This document shows positions 1 to 11,162 of a stretch of DNA of 64,000 nt, one piece after another; position 1 is the first letter of the stretch; every line of letters begins with the position of its first letter. The translations under genes were made by a program, and so were the position numbers. The notes below the pieces were generated by a model, which was given only the letters and a program-made list of their open reading frames with translations, had not been told where the DNA came from and did not search any database. The stretch comes from Dastarcus helophoroides (Eukaryota; Arthropoda; Insecta; Coleoptera; Bothrideridae), in NCBI GenBank assembly GCA_028583605.1, contig CM053330.1, positions 31,209,619 through 31,273,618 on the forward strand. The letters are read 5' to 3'.

Positions 1-186
1 GAATTTTTCAGAATAGTTGAAAGTCCTACATGTTATTTGCTCTTTTTGGATATTATGTTAATTTGAAAGTATCTATCAGTTTTGCGGGGTAAAACGTATC
101 CTACTAATGCTCTCACCTTGCAAAGTATCAATTTTTGTCAAAATCGCTTCAGTAATTAAGGCAAACACTCTTTTGTAGTTATATAG
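1..186. other. AT-rich flank, nothing recognised
   Basis: No gene or repeat signature is visible here. The stretch ends in ATATAG just before the solo LTR. The bases next to the LTR (ATAG, 183-186) look like a decayed copy of the ATAT that follows it. Confidence 0.4.
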
Positions 187-525
187 TGACAAAATGTAGT
201 TATAAAATTTAGTAAGGAATTTTCTAGAAAACTTTGATGATGGGAAGCGGCCGCAATAATAAATTATACAGCAGATAAGCGCTCCAGAAATTTTCGCAAG
301 CGATAATCTTATCTGCACGGAGATCGGTCTAGAAAACCGGAAGGGTATATATATACGCGGTCGCCTTCCCCTTAAATAGTTAATTAAACAGTGAGTTAGT
401 TGGTTACTCAGTTAATTAGTCAGTTATAATTGTAGTGTTCCGAAATCAGTTTGGAAATAAACAATAAATAATAAACAATAAACAATTCATGAAGTATTAA
501 TTATTCGAACCGATAATGCTTAACA
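187..525 (+). mobile_element. Solo LTR of a Ty3/gypsy-type element (copy 1)
   Basis: About 339 bp beginning TGACAAAATG and ending ATGCTTAACA. It aligns along its length with the LTRs at 8280-8627 and 20167-20506 (minus strand). Shared landmarks are the TTTTCTAGAAA block near the start, the GATAAG...TTATC segment, a TATA-like run at about 345-354, the GTTTGGAAATAAA polyadenylation region and ATTCGAACCGATAA near the 3' end. No internal region follows, so this is a solo LTR left by LTR-LTR recombination. It is followed by ATAT (526-529) and preceded by ATAG, consistent with an ATAT target duplication with one mutation. It is more diverged than the other copies and therefore probably older. Confidence 0.85.
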
Positions 526-1564
526 ATATATTAGTTAGGATTTTGTAAAAGCCGCACCCGACTAATTAATGAAACCACAATTTTTCAAACAGGATGACGG
601 TAGCGCTACAAGATCAGAAAAACTGTAATTATGAGATTATCAAATTAGCAATTCCTCATTGTATCTGTGAAACCAACAACTGCAACGGCAATTTAATATC
701 TACCGTAATCCATTGAAAAGCATAGATTAGAAGTTGTAGATAGTGAACCACTAATGAAATTGTCACATCATCTAATGGCTCATTTGCAACGAATGGTTTT
801 GTTTCCTTTGGCTCGAAAGAGCCAACCGTTTTCAGCGTTCGCATAGTAACCTGTTGATTATAGGATAAAGAGAGACTTTGCAATATATTTACGCACCATT
901 CAATTGAGTGAAAAAGAGCAAAACACTCGTCAGGTTTAATGACTCACTTAATTCGTTTAGGGGCGAAATCTATTTAAATATAACGGCGGCAGAATCAATT
1001 TTATCTGATACTCCGCAAATATTCCGCTGTGTGTATTTATCTCGGTTTTTCCTATCTATTTTTTGGTTTTTTCAATTGAAATTTGTCGCCATATTACTAA
1101 AATACACAATTATTATTGTTTGGGGGAATTTTAAAAAGAATTGAACCATTTTAATGCGCTTAGCACTGAACTGTGAACTTTTTTAAAATAAAATGAATAA
1201 AACGTTTCACCCCTTTACCAAACTGAGAATTAGTAATAACTAGCCTATACCTATTTCGCTAACTAAACTCTCATTGTCAAGTTATCTAATTTAATTTATT
1301 AGTAACAGGCACATCGAACTAATTTGTGTTGATGAATTCGATGCTTGTTTCTCCAATTCATTAGATTAGGATGCGCTTAATAACGCGCGAAATGATTTAA
1401 CCGGCGAAATGATTCCTAATTGCCAACGTTATCTGGTATTTTCGACGTTGTTTCAAATCTTTAGATGTTACCTTTTAGCCCAGAATTTCCCAACCAGTGG
1501 GGCGTTCCTTTCTAGGGGGGACGTAAAGGTCTCATCAGAGAGGCCATGTGTATTTGGGGCACAT
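526..1564. other. Non-coding, nothing firmly recognised
   Basis: AT-rich unique-looking DNA. A 75-codon open frame on the minus strand (656-883) has a less biased composition than its surroundings, but no domain I recognise and no splice context that would make it an exon. Near 1495-1530 a G-rich run (GTGGGGCGTTCC, then AGGGGGGAC) resembles the G-rich ends that bound other repeat blocks and may be the left end of the 1565-2498 block. Confidence 0.4.
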
Positions 1565-2498
1565 TTTGATTATTTTTGTAGTTTTTTGAAAGAGTGGATT
1601 TTTCCAAAATTTCGGAATAAATTTTAAATTTTCGAAAAAAGGCAGATTTTCAGAAAAATACCGAAATTTTGAATTTTTAAATTAATTTTTTTTGGAAATT
1701 TCGAATTTTTTTCCTCTTTAAAAACAAAAATGAATTTAAAAAATGAAAATTCGAGATTTTGATTAAAGGTTCGAAATTTTGAGAAAATGGTCGAAATTTA
1801 ATAAACACTCGAAATTGTTCACAGAGAGTTAAATTTTATCGAAATTTTGGAAAAAGAACGAATTCTGAGAAAAATAACATTTTTCCAATTTTTTTTGTAA
1901 CTGCTTGAATCAGAAGCAGACCTGCGTCCTGGTCAGCCCCACGCTAAGTCAGAAAATGTGCAATATTGAAATAAACGTCAACATTTTGAGAAACAATTTA
2001 TAATTTTCAGAAAGTTGAATTTCACTTATAAACAGGGAAAATTTTCTCAGAATTTTTGTCTTCTTTCAAAATTTACAAAATTTCCACACAAATCATTATC
2101 AAAATTTCCACATAAATATTCTTAGTTTTTTATCAAAAGATCGATCAAATTTTAAGGAAAAAGATAAATCTTGATAAACAAGTCGAAATATATACAGAAA
2201 ATTAGAATTTAAATAAAATTCGAAATATTCGGAAAATAAAACGATGAATTATGAGATAAAAATTCGAAATTTCAAGGAAGTCGGCTTTTGATGAAAGAAA
2301 TCAAATTTTAGGAATAAATTTGTTTCAAAAGAAATTTGTGAAAAAGATGAATTTTGAGAAATAAGTCGAAATTTGAATATCCCAAAGAAGGAACGAATTT
2401 TAGAAAAAGTCTCCTCAGTTGGAGATAAATTTTTGTTTAGCTGCATAAGCCAGAGAGGGGCAAGTGCCCCACTCTGCTCTATTCTAGGTACGCCTATG
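1565..2498 (+). repeat. Degenerate ~20-bp AT-rich repeat block, A-rich strand on plus
   Basis: Successive degenerate units of the form TTCGAAATTTTGAGAAAAA. The block is homologous to 25420-26872: both share the CGAATTCTGAGAAAAAT segment, the insert GAATCAGAAGCAGACCTGCG followed by CAGCCCCAC, the AAATAAAACGATGAATT segment, and a right end that reads CATAGGCGTA on the minus strand followed by a run of G. It looks like a shorter copy of that element rather than an independent array. Confidence 0.7.
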
Positions 2499-3839
2499 CG
2501 AAACATGTTAACCTAATCTATAAAGCGTATAAAATATTTAAAAAATCCTAAGTAATTAGAAGCTACCCAGAGTATGATACCTGATGTTAACAAGTAAGCT
2601 AAAACACTAAAACGTATCGTGACAAAGTATCCAAAGTCACAAACAGTTCATGAACAGTAGTTGCTTCCTTCGGATTTCTTTGTAAGCCTTTTTCTTAAAA
2701 TAACTTTAGTGTTCTAATGGAGTCACTGAAATAATTTAAATCTCGTTAATGGTTTTCGATCTTTGTGAGCGTCGAGTTATTATTATTCAACACAAAAAAG
2801 TTATTTTTGGCTTTGATAATAAATGACTTTGGAAATAATGATCGTACAGAAAATGAAAGTAAATTTGCGAAATTTCAAGTTTTAAATTGAAATACCTACT
2901 CGTAATTTCGACTTTGAACTCGATTTATTTTAGTGCAATCCAGTCGCAAAATCAGCCTATTCTACCCTCGGAATACAGCGAATGTGAGGCGACTTTAATC
3001 ATGAAATTTCTTCTAAACAAAAAAATCGTTACTTTTTAAGAGAGTGTGGCATGTTTTAACTCTCTTATTGTTGCTATTTGATAATTGTCCACAGACATAT
3101 TAACGCAGTACCGGTTTAAAGAAAAGATAAAAATAGCCACCGATCGCTTTCATAATTGCGCGGCATTAACAAATTACCCCGACAGATGCAAAGATGACTA
3201 GTTTTAAAATTTACCCGACAAAAACAACAAAACCCGAGATTAAAACGTGGATTCCGAAGTAATGTCCATCCCACATACAGTTGATCACACACAAGAAGGC
3301 AGGAAAACGCCGGTCAAGATCTCATTTAGATAAAGTAAAACGTCGAAATACCTGCAAGAAGTCGAACATTTGACGAGCGAAATCGAGCGGATTGCATACC
3401 GCGTTATCTCTGGAGGCTGTAAGCTACAAACAAACGAACAACGGCCGTAAAGTCGACGAGGTGGGTTCGCGACTCGTAGCCGGTCGCAACGGCAGTTTTT
3501 GTCCTCTTTATAGTTGCGGCTCAGCGTCTCGGAGAAGCCATTTCCACGATTGCACAGCTGGATAGAAGAGGTGGCCGGCGATTTAAACACTAGGCATATC
3601 TACAATTTTTTTCTAGGGGAGGCCTGGCCCCTGAAAAATGATGACAGATAAATGTACGAAATAAAGATAATTTAAACTTGAAATGATGATTTCGATAATC
3701 CATTTGTGGAATGTTGCTTTAAATAAAATTACCCAAAAAGATTTTCAGCGAGAAGTGTTCATTTTGATTGCTGCATTAATTAACTAATTATTAAATAACT
3801 TTAATTTTCCATTTTTCTCTACAAAAACGTTTAACGCTT
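2499..3839. other. Unique-looking non-coding DNA
   Basis: No repeat units and no supportable gene. The part from about 3280 to 3600 has visibly higher G+C and CpG and holds a 101-codon minus-strand open frame (3285-3590) without recognisable motifs. At 3612-3640 the G-rich run CTAGGGGAGGCCTGGCCCC resembles a transposon end. Confidence 0.4.
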
Positions 3840-4740
3840 TTTCGGGCGTAACGTTTTCTTCGACGTGTTTTGATTTTCTATTTAAAACTAAATTTAAATT
3901 ACTTAAATCAAAAAATTATTTGTAAATTGGGAATTTTCTTCTGTGTCCATTTTTTTTAAAAATGTGAATCTAGAAATTTCGATTTCCTTATTAAATCTAA
4001 AATTTCATAAATTTTACACTTTCAATTTGTTCTTACATTTTTCACGTAAGTAAAGTTTCGACTTTTTCAAGAGATTTTGAGTTTTTTCGACGCCTCTAGT
4101 TTTTTTTTTTCGAAGTTTCAATTTTTAATCTGAAAATTTGTTAAAGCTCCATTTTTTAATCAAAACTGTGATATTTTGCTAAATTGCGATTTGAAATGCA
4201 ATTTTGACTTTTTCCCCCAAAATTTTGACTTCATGATCAAAATGTCATTTCAGAACGATTTTCATTTTATTTTCTGAATAATGGCTTTAAATTTAATTTC
4301 AGTCTTTTTAATAGTATTCTATTTTACACTTTCATGTAAAACTACATTTTTCAATACAAACGCAAAATTTAGATTTCCTCTTCATATTTAACTTAATTAT
4401 TTGAATAATTTCTATAACATCAGATTTTTCTGCAAAGGATATTTTTCTCTACCACATCCACTTAAGAATCGAGATGTCGAGAAAATTATTAAATAAATTT
4501 CCGATTTTTAAAAAAATTGACTTTTTATAAATATTTCTAGATTCATTTTCTTTCAAATATTTTGAATTTAACCTCAAAATTTCAACTGATTCTCAATATT
4601 TTAAGGATTTAGTTCGATTTTTTTAATTTTGATTTTTTTAGTTTCAGCTTTTATTTTTGTTAATTTTTTACTTTAAAGTGAAAATTACGTTTTTGCTTTT
4701 TTATTTTTAAAAATTTTGGTTTTATAATATCCATCATGCG
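3840..4740 (-). repeat. Degenerate ~20-bp repeat block, T-rich strand on plus
   Basis: Units of the form AAATTTCGACTTTTTC, weakly conserved, with frequent TTTCGA and AAAATTT. The orientation is opposite to the block at 1565-2498. It fades into unique sequence at about 4735. Confidence 0.55.
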
Positions 4741-4893
4741 CGAATTGTACTTAACTGACGACGTACGATTAAACTTGCAACTTAAGTTTACAAATCGTCT
4801 TCAAGTACTATGAATTATTAAAAAAAAATCAAACGATCTATTGCCATATTTAACATAGACGATACAAGTTGTGTAGCTAAAACTATGTATATT

Positions 4894-6740
4894 CATAGGT
4901 ATATCTAGAATAGGGCAGGGTAAAGCACTTGCCCCCCCCCCCTTGCTCTTAAAGTCGCCGAAAATTTATATTCAATTGAAATTTCCATTTTTTCTTCAAA
5001 ATTCGTACTTTACTTGAAATTTCGATATTTGTCGATAATTTTAATTTTTTTAATTTCGTGATTTTTCAAAAAAAAAATTCTCTAATTTATGAAACATGTT
5101 GGCTTTCTCCGAAAAATTTCGAATTTTTATAAAATTTGGAATTTTTTTACAAATTTTTATATTTTTGAAAATTTCGATCTTTTTTTCGATATTTCAATTT
5201 TTTTTCAAAATCTGTTTTTGCTTTTGTGATTTTTTTCGAAATGTCCATAGTTTTTCAAAATTGGTTCCTTTTTAGAAATTTTGATTTTATTTCAAATCCA
5301 ATCCTTTATGTTCTCGAAAATCTCAATATTTTCGTCCAAGTTTGTTTTTATCTAAAAATTTTGATTTTTTCTTCAAAATTTGTCTTCTTAAGAGCAAAAA
5401 TTTTCCAAATTAAATCTTTTTTATCAAAATGTAATCAAATCAACTTTCTGTGCGAAATTTTCAATTTTTTCGATATTCTCTGAAAAATTTCGAATTTCCT
5501 CTCAATTTTGAAGTTTCACCTGAATATTTCAAGCCGATTTCTCAAAATTTCGACTAAAAAAAATTGAATGTCTTTACCAAAATTTAAATATTATGTTAAC
5601 ATTTAAATAAAAAAGTAAATATTTCGAAAAGAATATCTTTGCCAAATTACGATTTTTTTTTTGAAATCCAATTTTTGTTTCATAAAATCTGACCTTTAAC
5701 AATTTTGTCTTTTTTCGACAGTTTTCAAATTTTTCCAGAAGGAAATTTGATTTTCTAAAAATTTTGACCTTTTCTCGAAATTATAACTTTTTCTGAATTC
5801 TACTTTTTCCGCTCTTTCGTTCCTTTTCTTGGAAATTTAAATATTTTCTAGAAATGTCGATCATTTCCTCGAGATTTTGACAGTATTTTTCGAAATTCGT
5901 TTTTATTAATGTTCAGTTTTTTCTGATTTTTTTAATTTGACTTTAAGGACTTCCACTTGTTACACAAATCTTGTCTTCTCAAACCAAGAAAGATAAAAAA
6001 TACAACAAAAGTTGCTGTAACGCGTTTCGATAGCCAAGTTATCATCTTCGGAGAGATACAGTATCTCATATTAGTAACTTTCTGAAGATGATAGCTTGGC
6101 TATTGAAACGCGTTAGAGCAATTTTTGTTGCATTTTTTAATATTTCTTGGTTTCAGGGGACAAGATTTGTATATTAGCTTTGGAACATAACCAAGGACAA
6201 GTCTGTTCCACCAAAAAAAAAAAAAAGATTTCCACTTGTTTCTCGAAATTCGTTTTATTCTCGTAACAGGATATACCCTAAAATTTGAAGTTTTGTTTCT
6301 GGAACTTTCTACCTACTCCAAATTTCGACTTTTTCTTAAAATTCGATTTATTTTTTCAAAATCGGAACAATATATTAATAAAACGTCATAATTGCTAGAA
6401 TAATATGTTTGGAATATTTCAGAAAAAAAAGCTTTTCGATTATATTAAAATTTAAATAAAGTAAAATTCTGAGGAAAATATTGCTGGTTATTCAGGTTTT
6501 TTCCCAAATTTAATTTATTCAAGAAATTTTTCAAAGTTTAAAGTTTCACATTCGACATTTTTATCAGTATTTTTTTTTCTTTGCCAATTTTGAGATTCTT
6601 GAAAATTAAAATCTTCTCTCAAAATTTTGGTCTAACACAAAGATTTCCTTTTTTCTCCCAAAATGTCGACTTAAAATTCATTTATTTCTATAATGTAAAC
6701 CTTTTGTAAAAATTTTCTGTTTTTTTTTTCTAAAAATTTT
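4894..6740 (-). repeat. Degenerate ~20-bp repeat block with G-rich left end
   Basis: Starts with CATAGGTATATCTAGAATAG and a long C run (4930-4942). This is the same end motif, inverted, that closes the blocks at 2498 and 26872. T-rich repeat units follow (TTTCGAATTTTT, AAATTTCGACTT). A foldback insertion lies inside at 5962-6226. I see no matching right end. Confidence 0.6.
5962..6226 (+). mobile_element. Foldback element copy A with 14-bp target duplication and poly-A tail
   Basis: An inverted dimer: the left arm (ACCAAGAAAGAT ... AACGCGTTTCGATAGCC) is the reverse complement of the right arm (GGCTATTGAAACGCGTT ... TTTCTTGGTTTCAGGGGAC). The right end is complete (ACCAAGGACAAGTCTGTTCC, then ACC) and runs into 14 A's (6213-6226); the left end is cut short. 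Flanks GACTTCCACTTGTT (5948-5961) and GATTTCCACTTGTT (6227-6240) match at 13 of 14 positions and form a target-site duplication. A tail on one end and truncation of the other indicate target-primed reverse transcription, not cut-and-paste movement. Confidence 0.85.
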
Positions 6741-7774
6741 AAATTGAAACTAGAATTATCGAAGTTAGAGTTAGTGGGTCCAATCTGGCAGTATTTATGG
6801 CCAGAGAGGTACTTTATGATATTGTGTCGAGTCACTTTGTCACAAAGCACACCTTTTTATCATTGGAATCCCGTAGTGCGAAGGATAATTGTATCACAGA
6901 TTGTTTCATGTTCCAGACTTAAGAAATTTTAAAATAATTTGTATTATGATATCATAAAATATCGGGGTTTTACTTTTGGGTTGGTAACCTAATATTCTGG
7001 GGTGGGCATCGGACAATTCTGGGGTGGGCACGGCCCACCCGCCGCCCCCCTCCCCGATAGATTTAAAACCGACCTGGCTAGAAAAATGAGGACCATTCGT
7101 GGTAAACATGCATAATTACGTAGTATTTTTTATTTTATTTTTTTAGGTAAAAACTTCTTTAGCCGCGTTGAGCAATTTTTGATAGTGGGAAAACGTATGG
7201 TTTCGAGTTACCATCATGCTAATTTATGTTACCAACATGCTCTAATATTAACAGTATTTTGCAGCTATGAGTAAGACGTTTAATAGTAGATATTTAAAAA
7301 GTTATGAAATTTAAATTTTTGCTACTAAAATTAATTTATTTAGTGTTGTTTAGTTTTAAGTTTTCACTTCAGGCTGCAGTCCCCATAACTCCCTATGTTT
7401 TGGGTACAATCCACCTAAAAAGAGCTACCCTTTTATGCCCTTGCGGGTAGGAGGCGAAAATGAAGGTACATGGAGGTGAACTACTGTTTTAAAGGCAGAA
7501 GTTGTAATTATTGCTTAGCATATCCTAATATGGAAAAAAATAGCTACTTACAACTAATTAATGAACAATAATGCATTCCATCTATTATTGGTGGGTTCGT
7601 CTGTGGAATTAAAGCAATAATTGCATACTATCTCATTTATAAATTTAATTAGGATAAAGTAATAAAACTAATTTGATCAGCTATGCACAGCTTTAAAGAG
7701 TTCCTGCAAATTGCAAAATGATATTTTGTTAAAATTCTTTGATACGATCATATGTGTATATTTATCTGGTTAGA
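6741..7774. other. Non-coding DNA with one G/C-rich transposon-end-like patch
   Basis: No supportable gene. Between about 6990 and 7080 there is a duplicated TTCTGGGGTGGGCA motif followed by CACCCGCCGCCCCCCTCCCC. This patch is unlike the surrounding AT-rich DNA and resembles the G-rich ends of non-autonomous DNA transposons. The rest shows no structure I can name. Confidence 0.35.
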
Positions 7775-7920
7775 GAAGAGGTGGGCAATTTTTTCCCAAA
7801 TGGGACAAATAAAATTTTCTTATTATGACTTAGGCCAGAATAGGTCAAAAGTCGTTGGTAAAGCCAGGCCAAAATTAAAAAATCCTTGGGAAAACCAAAT
7901 GTGTGTGCCCCGCTAGTTGG
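7775..7920 (+). mobile_element. hAT-like transposon end fragment
   Basis: Reads GAGGTGGGCAATTTTTTCCC followed by a purine/pyrimidine-biased stretch, as in many hAT ends (CAGGGGTGGGCAAACTTTTT). The segment around GTCGTTGGTAAAGCCAGGCC also occurs inverted at about 51325-51365. No transposase and no partner end are adjacent. Confidence 0.4.
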
Positions 7921-7999
7921 GTTTTGGGTTTATATTTTACAATTAAGTTTTCGAATTTATTAGACATTTTAACCTTAGATTAGAAAAGTTTGCTTGAAC

Positions 8000-8275
8000 C
8001 AGTACTTCCCAAAGTTTTTTGGTTCCCGTCGCCCTTACTCAAAATATTTTCGCAATGCTTTTAGCTAATAATTATGCTCTATTTAACACAGTTAGATTAA
8101 GAGCACATGAAATAATAAATGAATCTTGTATTGCAAAGTCAAAAACAATTTGTTGAACAAACTTATTAACAGAAATATGATTTAGAATTTCCAAAGTTTT
8201 GGAATAAGTTATGGGCCTAAACATGGTGGAGCTCTTGCCTTTCATCTGTCTCCTGATGCAGAACAAAAAAAATAT
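8000..8275 (+). mobile_element. hAT-like transposon end fragment (second family)
   Basis: Begins CAGTACTTCCCAAAGTTTTT and continues GGTTCCCGTCGCCC, closely resembling the CAGTGGTTCCCAAACTTTTT termini of hAT transposons. The following ~200 bp to the LTR insertion at 8276 hold a disrupted minus-strand open frame (8072-8368, which runs into the LTR). I cannot assign it firmly to a transposase. Confidence 0.45.
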
Positions 8276-8279
8276 ATAT
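8276..8279 (+). repeat. Target-site duplication, left copy (ATAT)
   Basis: ATAT immediately before the 5' LTR. It matches ATAT at 11264-11267 immediately after the 3' LTR remnant, defining both outer ends of the element. Confidence 0.8.
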
Positions 8280-8627
8280 TGTAACGAAATGTAAATTGTA
8301 GAATTTAGTACGTAAGAAAATTTTCTAGAAAGATCTGATAAGGGAAAGCGGCAGCGATAATGAAGCAAACGGAAGATAAGCGTTCCCGAAATTTCGGCAA
8401 ATGATAAGCCTTATCAGCCGAAAACTTCTAGAACCCGAATCAGAAGATCTATATAAAGGGGGTCCGGTTGGCTTTCCCTCAGTCAGTCAGAAGTCAGTGT
8501 AATTAGTTGGTGAGTTAGTAGTTAGAAGTGAGTTAATTATTCAGTTGTAGTGTTTCGAATTTAGTTTGGAAATAAAGTGGTTACAATTCACGGCGTAGTA
8601 ATCATTCGAACCGATAAGCCCGCAACA
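8280..8627 (+). repeat. 5' LTR
   Basis: 348 bp, beginning TGTAACGAAATG and ending CCCGCAACA, with the usual TG...CA ends. It contains a TATA-like CTATATAAAG at about 8450 and AATAAA at 8571-8576, so the U3 promoter and R polyadenylation signal can be placed. It is homologous over its full length to the minus-strand solo LTR at 20167-20506. Confidence 0.9.
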
Positions 8628-8629
8628 AC

Positions 8630-8648
8630 GGGTGTCAGAAGCGAGATT
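8630..8648 (+). promoter_or_regulatory. Primer-binding site, leucine-tRNA type
   Basis: GGGTGTCAGAAGCGAGATT, two bases after the LTR. From general knowledge, eukaryotic leucine tRNAs end so that their complement reads TGGTGTCAGGAGTGGGATT; this sequence differs from that at a few positions. It is the expected place for minus-strand priming. Drosophila mdg3/blastopia-type gypsy elements are among those that use leucine tRNA. Confidence 0.6.
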
Positions 8649-8777
8649 ATTTTTGTGGATTGTACGGCGGAATTCGTGCCAGGTGTCCCGCAGTTGACTT
8701 TATCTCGGACGTTATAAACTGTTAAATAGTTTATACGGAGCGCGTCAAGAAAAATCTTCAATTTTCTAGAACGCTTT

Positions 8778-9990
8778 ATGGAAACGAGGTTGAAATCGGC
8801 TAAAATGGAACAACAATTGCAAGCGTTATTAGCAATGTTTAAAAACAAAGAGGAAAAAGAAAAGGAGAAAGAACGAAGACAAGAAAACGGACAAGGCGAA
8901 GAACGAAGACGACAGAGAAAGAGAACAAGACGAAGAACGAAGACGACAAGGAAAAGAATAGGAAGAAGAACGAAGGCGACAAGAAGAACAGAGAAGAAAT
9001 GTAGAAAAGCAAGAATTGCATAGTCTATTAGCAAATATAACTGAAAAAATGGAAATAGACGTTGCAAAAATGAATGAAGAAGTGAAAGAACAAATTACCG
9101 GAATAAGAGAAAAAATGAAAGAAAAAGTGAAAGAACAAATTACAAGGATGAAAGAAGATATGCAAGAAATGATTGGCGAAGTCAAAGGAGAAATTGCAGG
9201 AATGAAAGGAGAGATGGGCAAAGTCAGGGAAAAATTGGAGAAGTAAAAGAAGAATCCAACAACAAGCTTCTTGATTTGGACAAAGTAACACAAAAAAAGA
9301 TTAGCAACATCGAAAAGGTCATGAAGAAGTTGCTAAGTGGACAATCTACACAACATGAGTCCGAAAGTGTAACCGGTATTTCTTCCCAAAAAGTGAAACC
9401 TCCTACCTATGATGGAAGAACATCCTTCCAGACCTACAGAAAACAGTTCGAAGCTGCTGCTAAGGCCAATCGGTGGACGGGGGAAGAAGAAGCGACCTCA
9501 TTAAACCCCTGCGCGAAGATACTCTGGAATTACTTCAAACTCTATCTGATGACGAACAAGCCAACTATGAAGATCTTGTTAGGGCTTTAGAGCTGAGATT
9601 TGGGGACCACCATTTGCTGCAAGTTGTCCAATCGCAACTGCTAGTAAGAAGACAGAAAAGTGGCGAAACGCTGCAAGAATTCGAGGCTGACAGTGAGAAG
9701 ACTGGCGTATATCGCCTATCCAACAGCACCAACCGACGTCCTGGAACTTCACGCAGTTAGGATCTTCATAGAAGGAATACGACATCCGGAAGTCCAGAGA
9801 GTGATACGCTTGTCAAACGTCCGAACATCAAGGGAGGCACTGATTAGAGCTTTGGAGGTTGAAGCTGCTTACAAGGTTTCAGAGCCAGGGGCATCACGTA
9901 GAATAAGGAAGTCCGACATCGAAGAGGTTATGAATGACCTGACCTCGCGAACATAAGCTCTAACATAAAAGAGATGAACGCGAACATCAG
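8778..9990 (+). pseudogene. gag-like region, frameshifted
   Basis: Open frames in alternating phases (8778-9023, 9016-9246, 9276-9590, 9473-9760, 9660-9956) read as one Gag broken by indels. The N-terminal ~160 codons are very rich in K, E and R (runs such as KNKEEKEKEKERRQENGQGE) and then form a repeated KMKEKVKEQITRMKEDM pattern that should be a long coiled coil. Next comes a Gag capsid-like segment (PPTYDGRTSFQTYRKQFEAA, then ANRW; later LELRFGDHHLLQ and EFEAD) of the type seen in arthropod gypsy Gags. The frames overlap by only a few codons at each break, as expected for small indels in a once-continuous ORF. Confidence 0.75.
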
Positions 9991-10040
9991 CGCTAGCTCC
10001 AAGAAAATAGACGGGAGCACTGAACGCTAACAAGAAGGAA

Positions 10041-10200
10041 ATGAAAGCGAGCATCCCAGAACTGGTGGGAACCCTTAAAGGCAGATCCAACAGAAGCACA
10101 TGTTACAACTCTTGCAAACTGGGGCACTTCAAGAAGGACTGCAGATCAGCCCCAAGAAGTCGACAAGGTTCACAGCAGGAAAACTTAAAATCAGCAAATG
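10041..10200 (+). pseudogene. Gag zinc knuckle, damaged
   Basis: The frame at 10041-10259 contains CYNSCKLGHFKKDC. The canonical retroviral-type knuckle is CX2CX4HX4C. Here the second cysteine is displaced by one position (a serine in its place), while the histidine and last cysteine remain in register. This looks like a point-mutated nucleocapsid knuckle of a dead element. Confidence 0.7.
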
Positions 10201-10261
10201 GAAGGGGCACTCACTGGCTGGTGTCGAGCAGCGAGCCCCCAAAACCATCAAACAGATAAAA

Positions 10262-10796
10262 AGAACCATGCAAAGTTTGGTAGTGGCAGCCAGCGTAGAT
10301 GGAATGAATGTACAGGCAACAGTGGACACAGGTACCATGGTTACTTTAGCACGAAGGAACATTCTATCTTCACAAGATACTGTCGCAAAGAATGCTCCTC
10401 AGAACAGTTACGGAAGATACTGCGCCAATCATAGGAGAGGCAGACGTCTTAATTGGTCTGGGAAAACTACGGATTTTGCATCGGGTGTCGGTGGCAGATA
10501 TCGAAGACGAGCTGTTTCTGGGGATGGACGTAATCAGGCAACATGGCTTTACTTTCGACCCAGCGCAGAACATTTTAAAGATTGGAAATGAAGAGCTTGT
10601 CCTGACTACACCAAAGGATACTCCAAAAGAGGTAAGACTGTTTGCCTGCGAAACAGCTGTGGTGCAGGGAAGCAGCGAGAAGACGGTTATGGCTGTGATG
10701 GAAGGAGATTTGGGCTGCTACGTTGGTTTAGTGGAACCGACTTATGACATTTCCAAGAATTTACTAGTGGCGAGATCCGTGGTTAGAACATCTTAG
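10262..10796 (+). pseudogene. Retroviral-type aspartic protease, frameshifted
   Basis: The first half is in the frame that carries TVDTGTMVTLARRNIL; the catalytic Asp-Thr-Gly is at 10325-10333. The second half is in another frame (from about 10392) with GKLRILHRVSVADIEDELFL followed by GMDVIRQHGFTFD, the expected Ile-Leu-Gly-hydrophobic flap-closing region near 10515-10530. One frameshift at about 10375-10395 separates them. The catalytic triplet is kept, but no continuous enzyme could be made. Confidence 0.8.
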
Positions 10797-10805
10797 AAGG
10801 TACCT

Positions 10806-11162
10806 GTGAGAGTTGCCAACGTATTTCCAACGGCACGCTCAATCAAGAAGGGTAGTACTCTGGCAGTCTGCACCCCGGAAGCCTCGATAAGCTCTTTGGA
10901 TGACAAATGTGCGCCAGTACAGAAAATGAAGATTGGGCAAGTCAAGTTGGAAGTGGACTTGAAACACCTGTCCAAGGAAGAAGCAGTTCTGGCTAGATCA
11001 TTTCTCAAGAAAAACCACGGCGCGTTTACCGATGGAGACCAAAATCTAGGAAGGACGGACGTAGTCGACACAAATTCAACACCGGCAGTGCAACACCTAT
11101 TCGTCAATCCCCAAGAAGATTACCTGTAGCCAAGCAAGATGAAGTCGCAGGACTGGTTAAGA
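10806..11162 (+). pseudogene. Start of pol: spacer and first residues of reverse transcriptase
   Basis: The open frame includes DLKHLSKEEAVLARSFLKKN and, downstream, FTDGDQNLGRTDVVD, the conserved block that precedes gypsy reverse transcriptase. A one-base shift then gives RLPVAKQDEVAGLVKK, the N-terminal reverse transcriptase motif. Sequence switches to 3' LTR right after it, at about 11161, so the catalytic domain is absent. The junction lies where pol (AAGAAATGAG) and LTR (AGAAGTGAG) resemble each other. Confidence 0.8.

Noticed and set aside
656..883. 75-codon minus-strand frame without strong bias
   Set aside because: No domain, no splice context and no neighbour to support it; recorded only as part of the non-coding stretch.
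5962..6226. Classic MITE interpretation of the foldback family
   Set aside because: A-rich tail at one end, variable truncation at the other and variable 10-16 bp duplications do not fit cut-and-paste transposition.
8829..9293. Long minus-strand open frames (154, 159 and 87 codons) opposite the Gag region
   Set aside because: They are the reverse of a purine-rich Gag coding strand and encode only Ser/Phe/Leu low complexity. The plus strand has recognisable Gag features.
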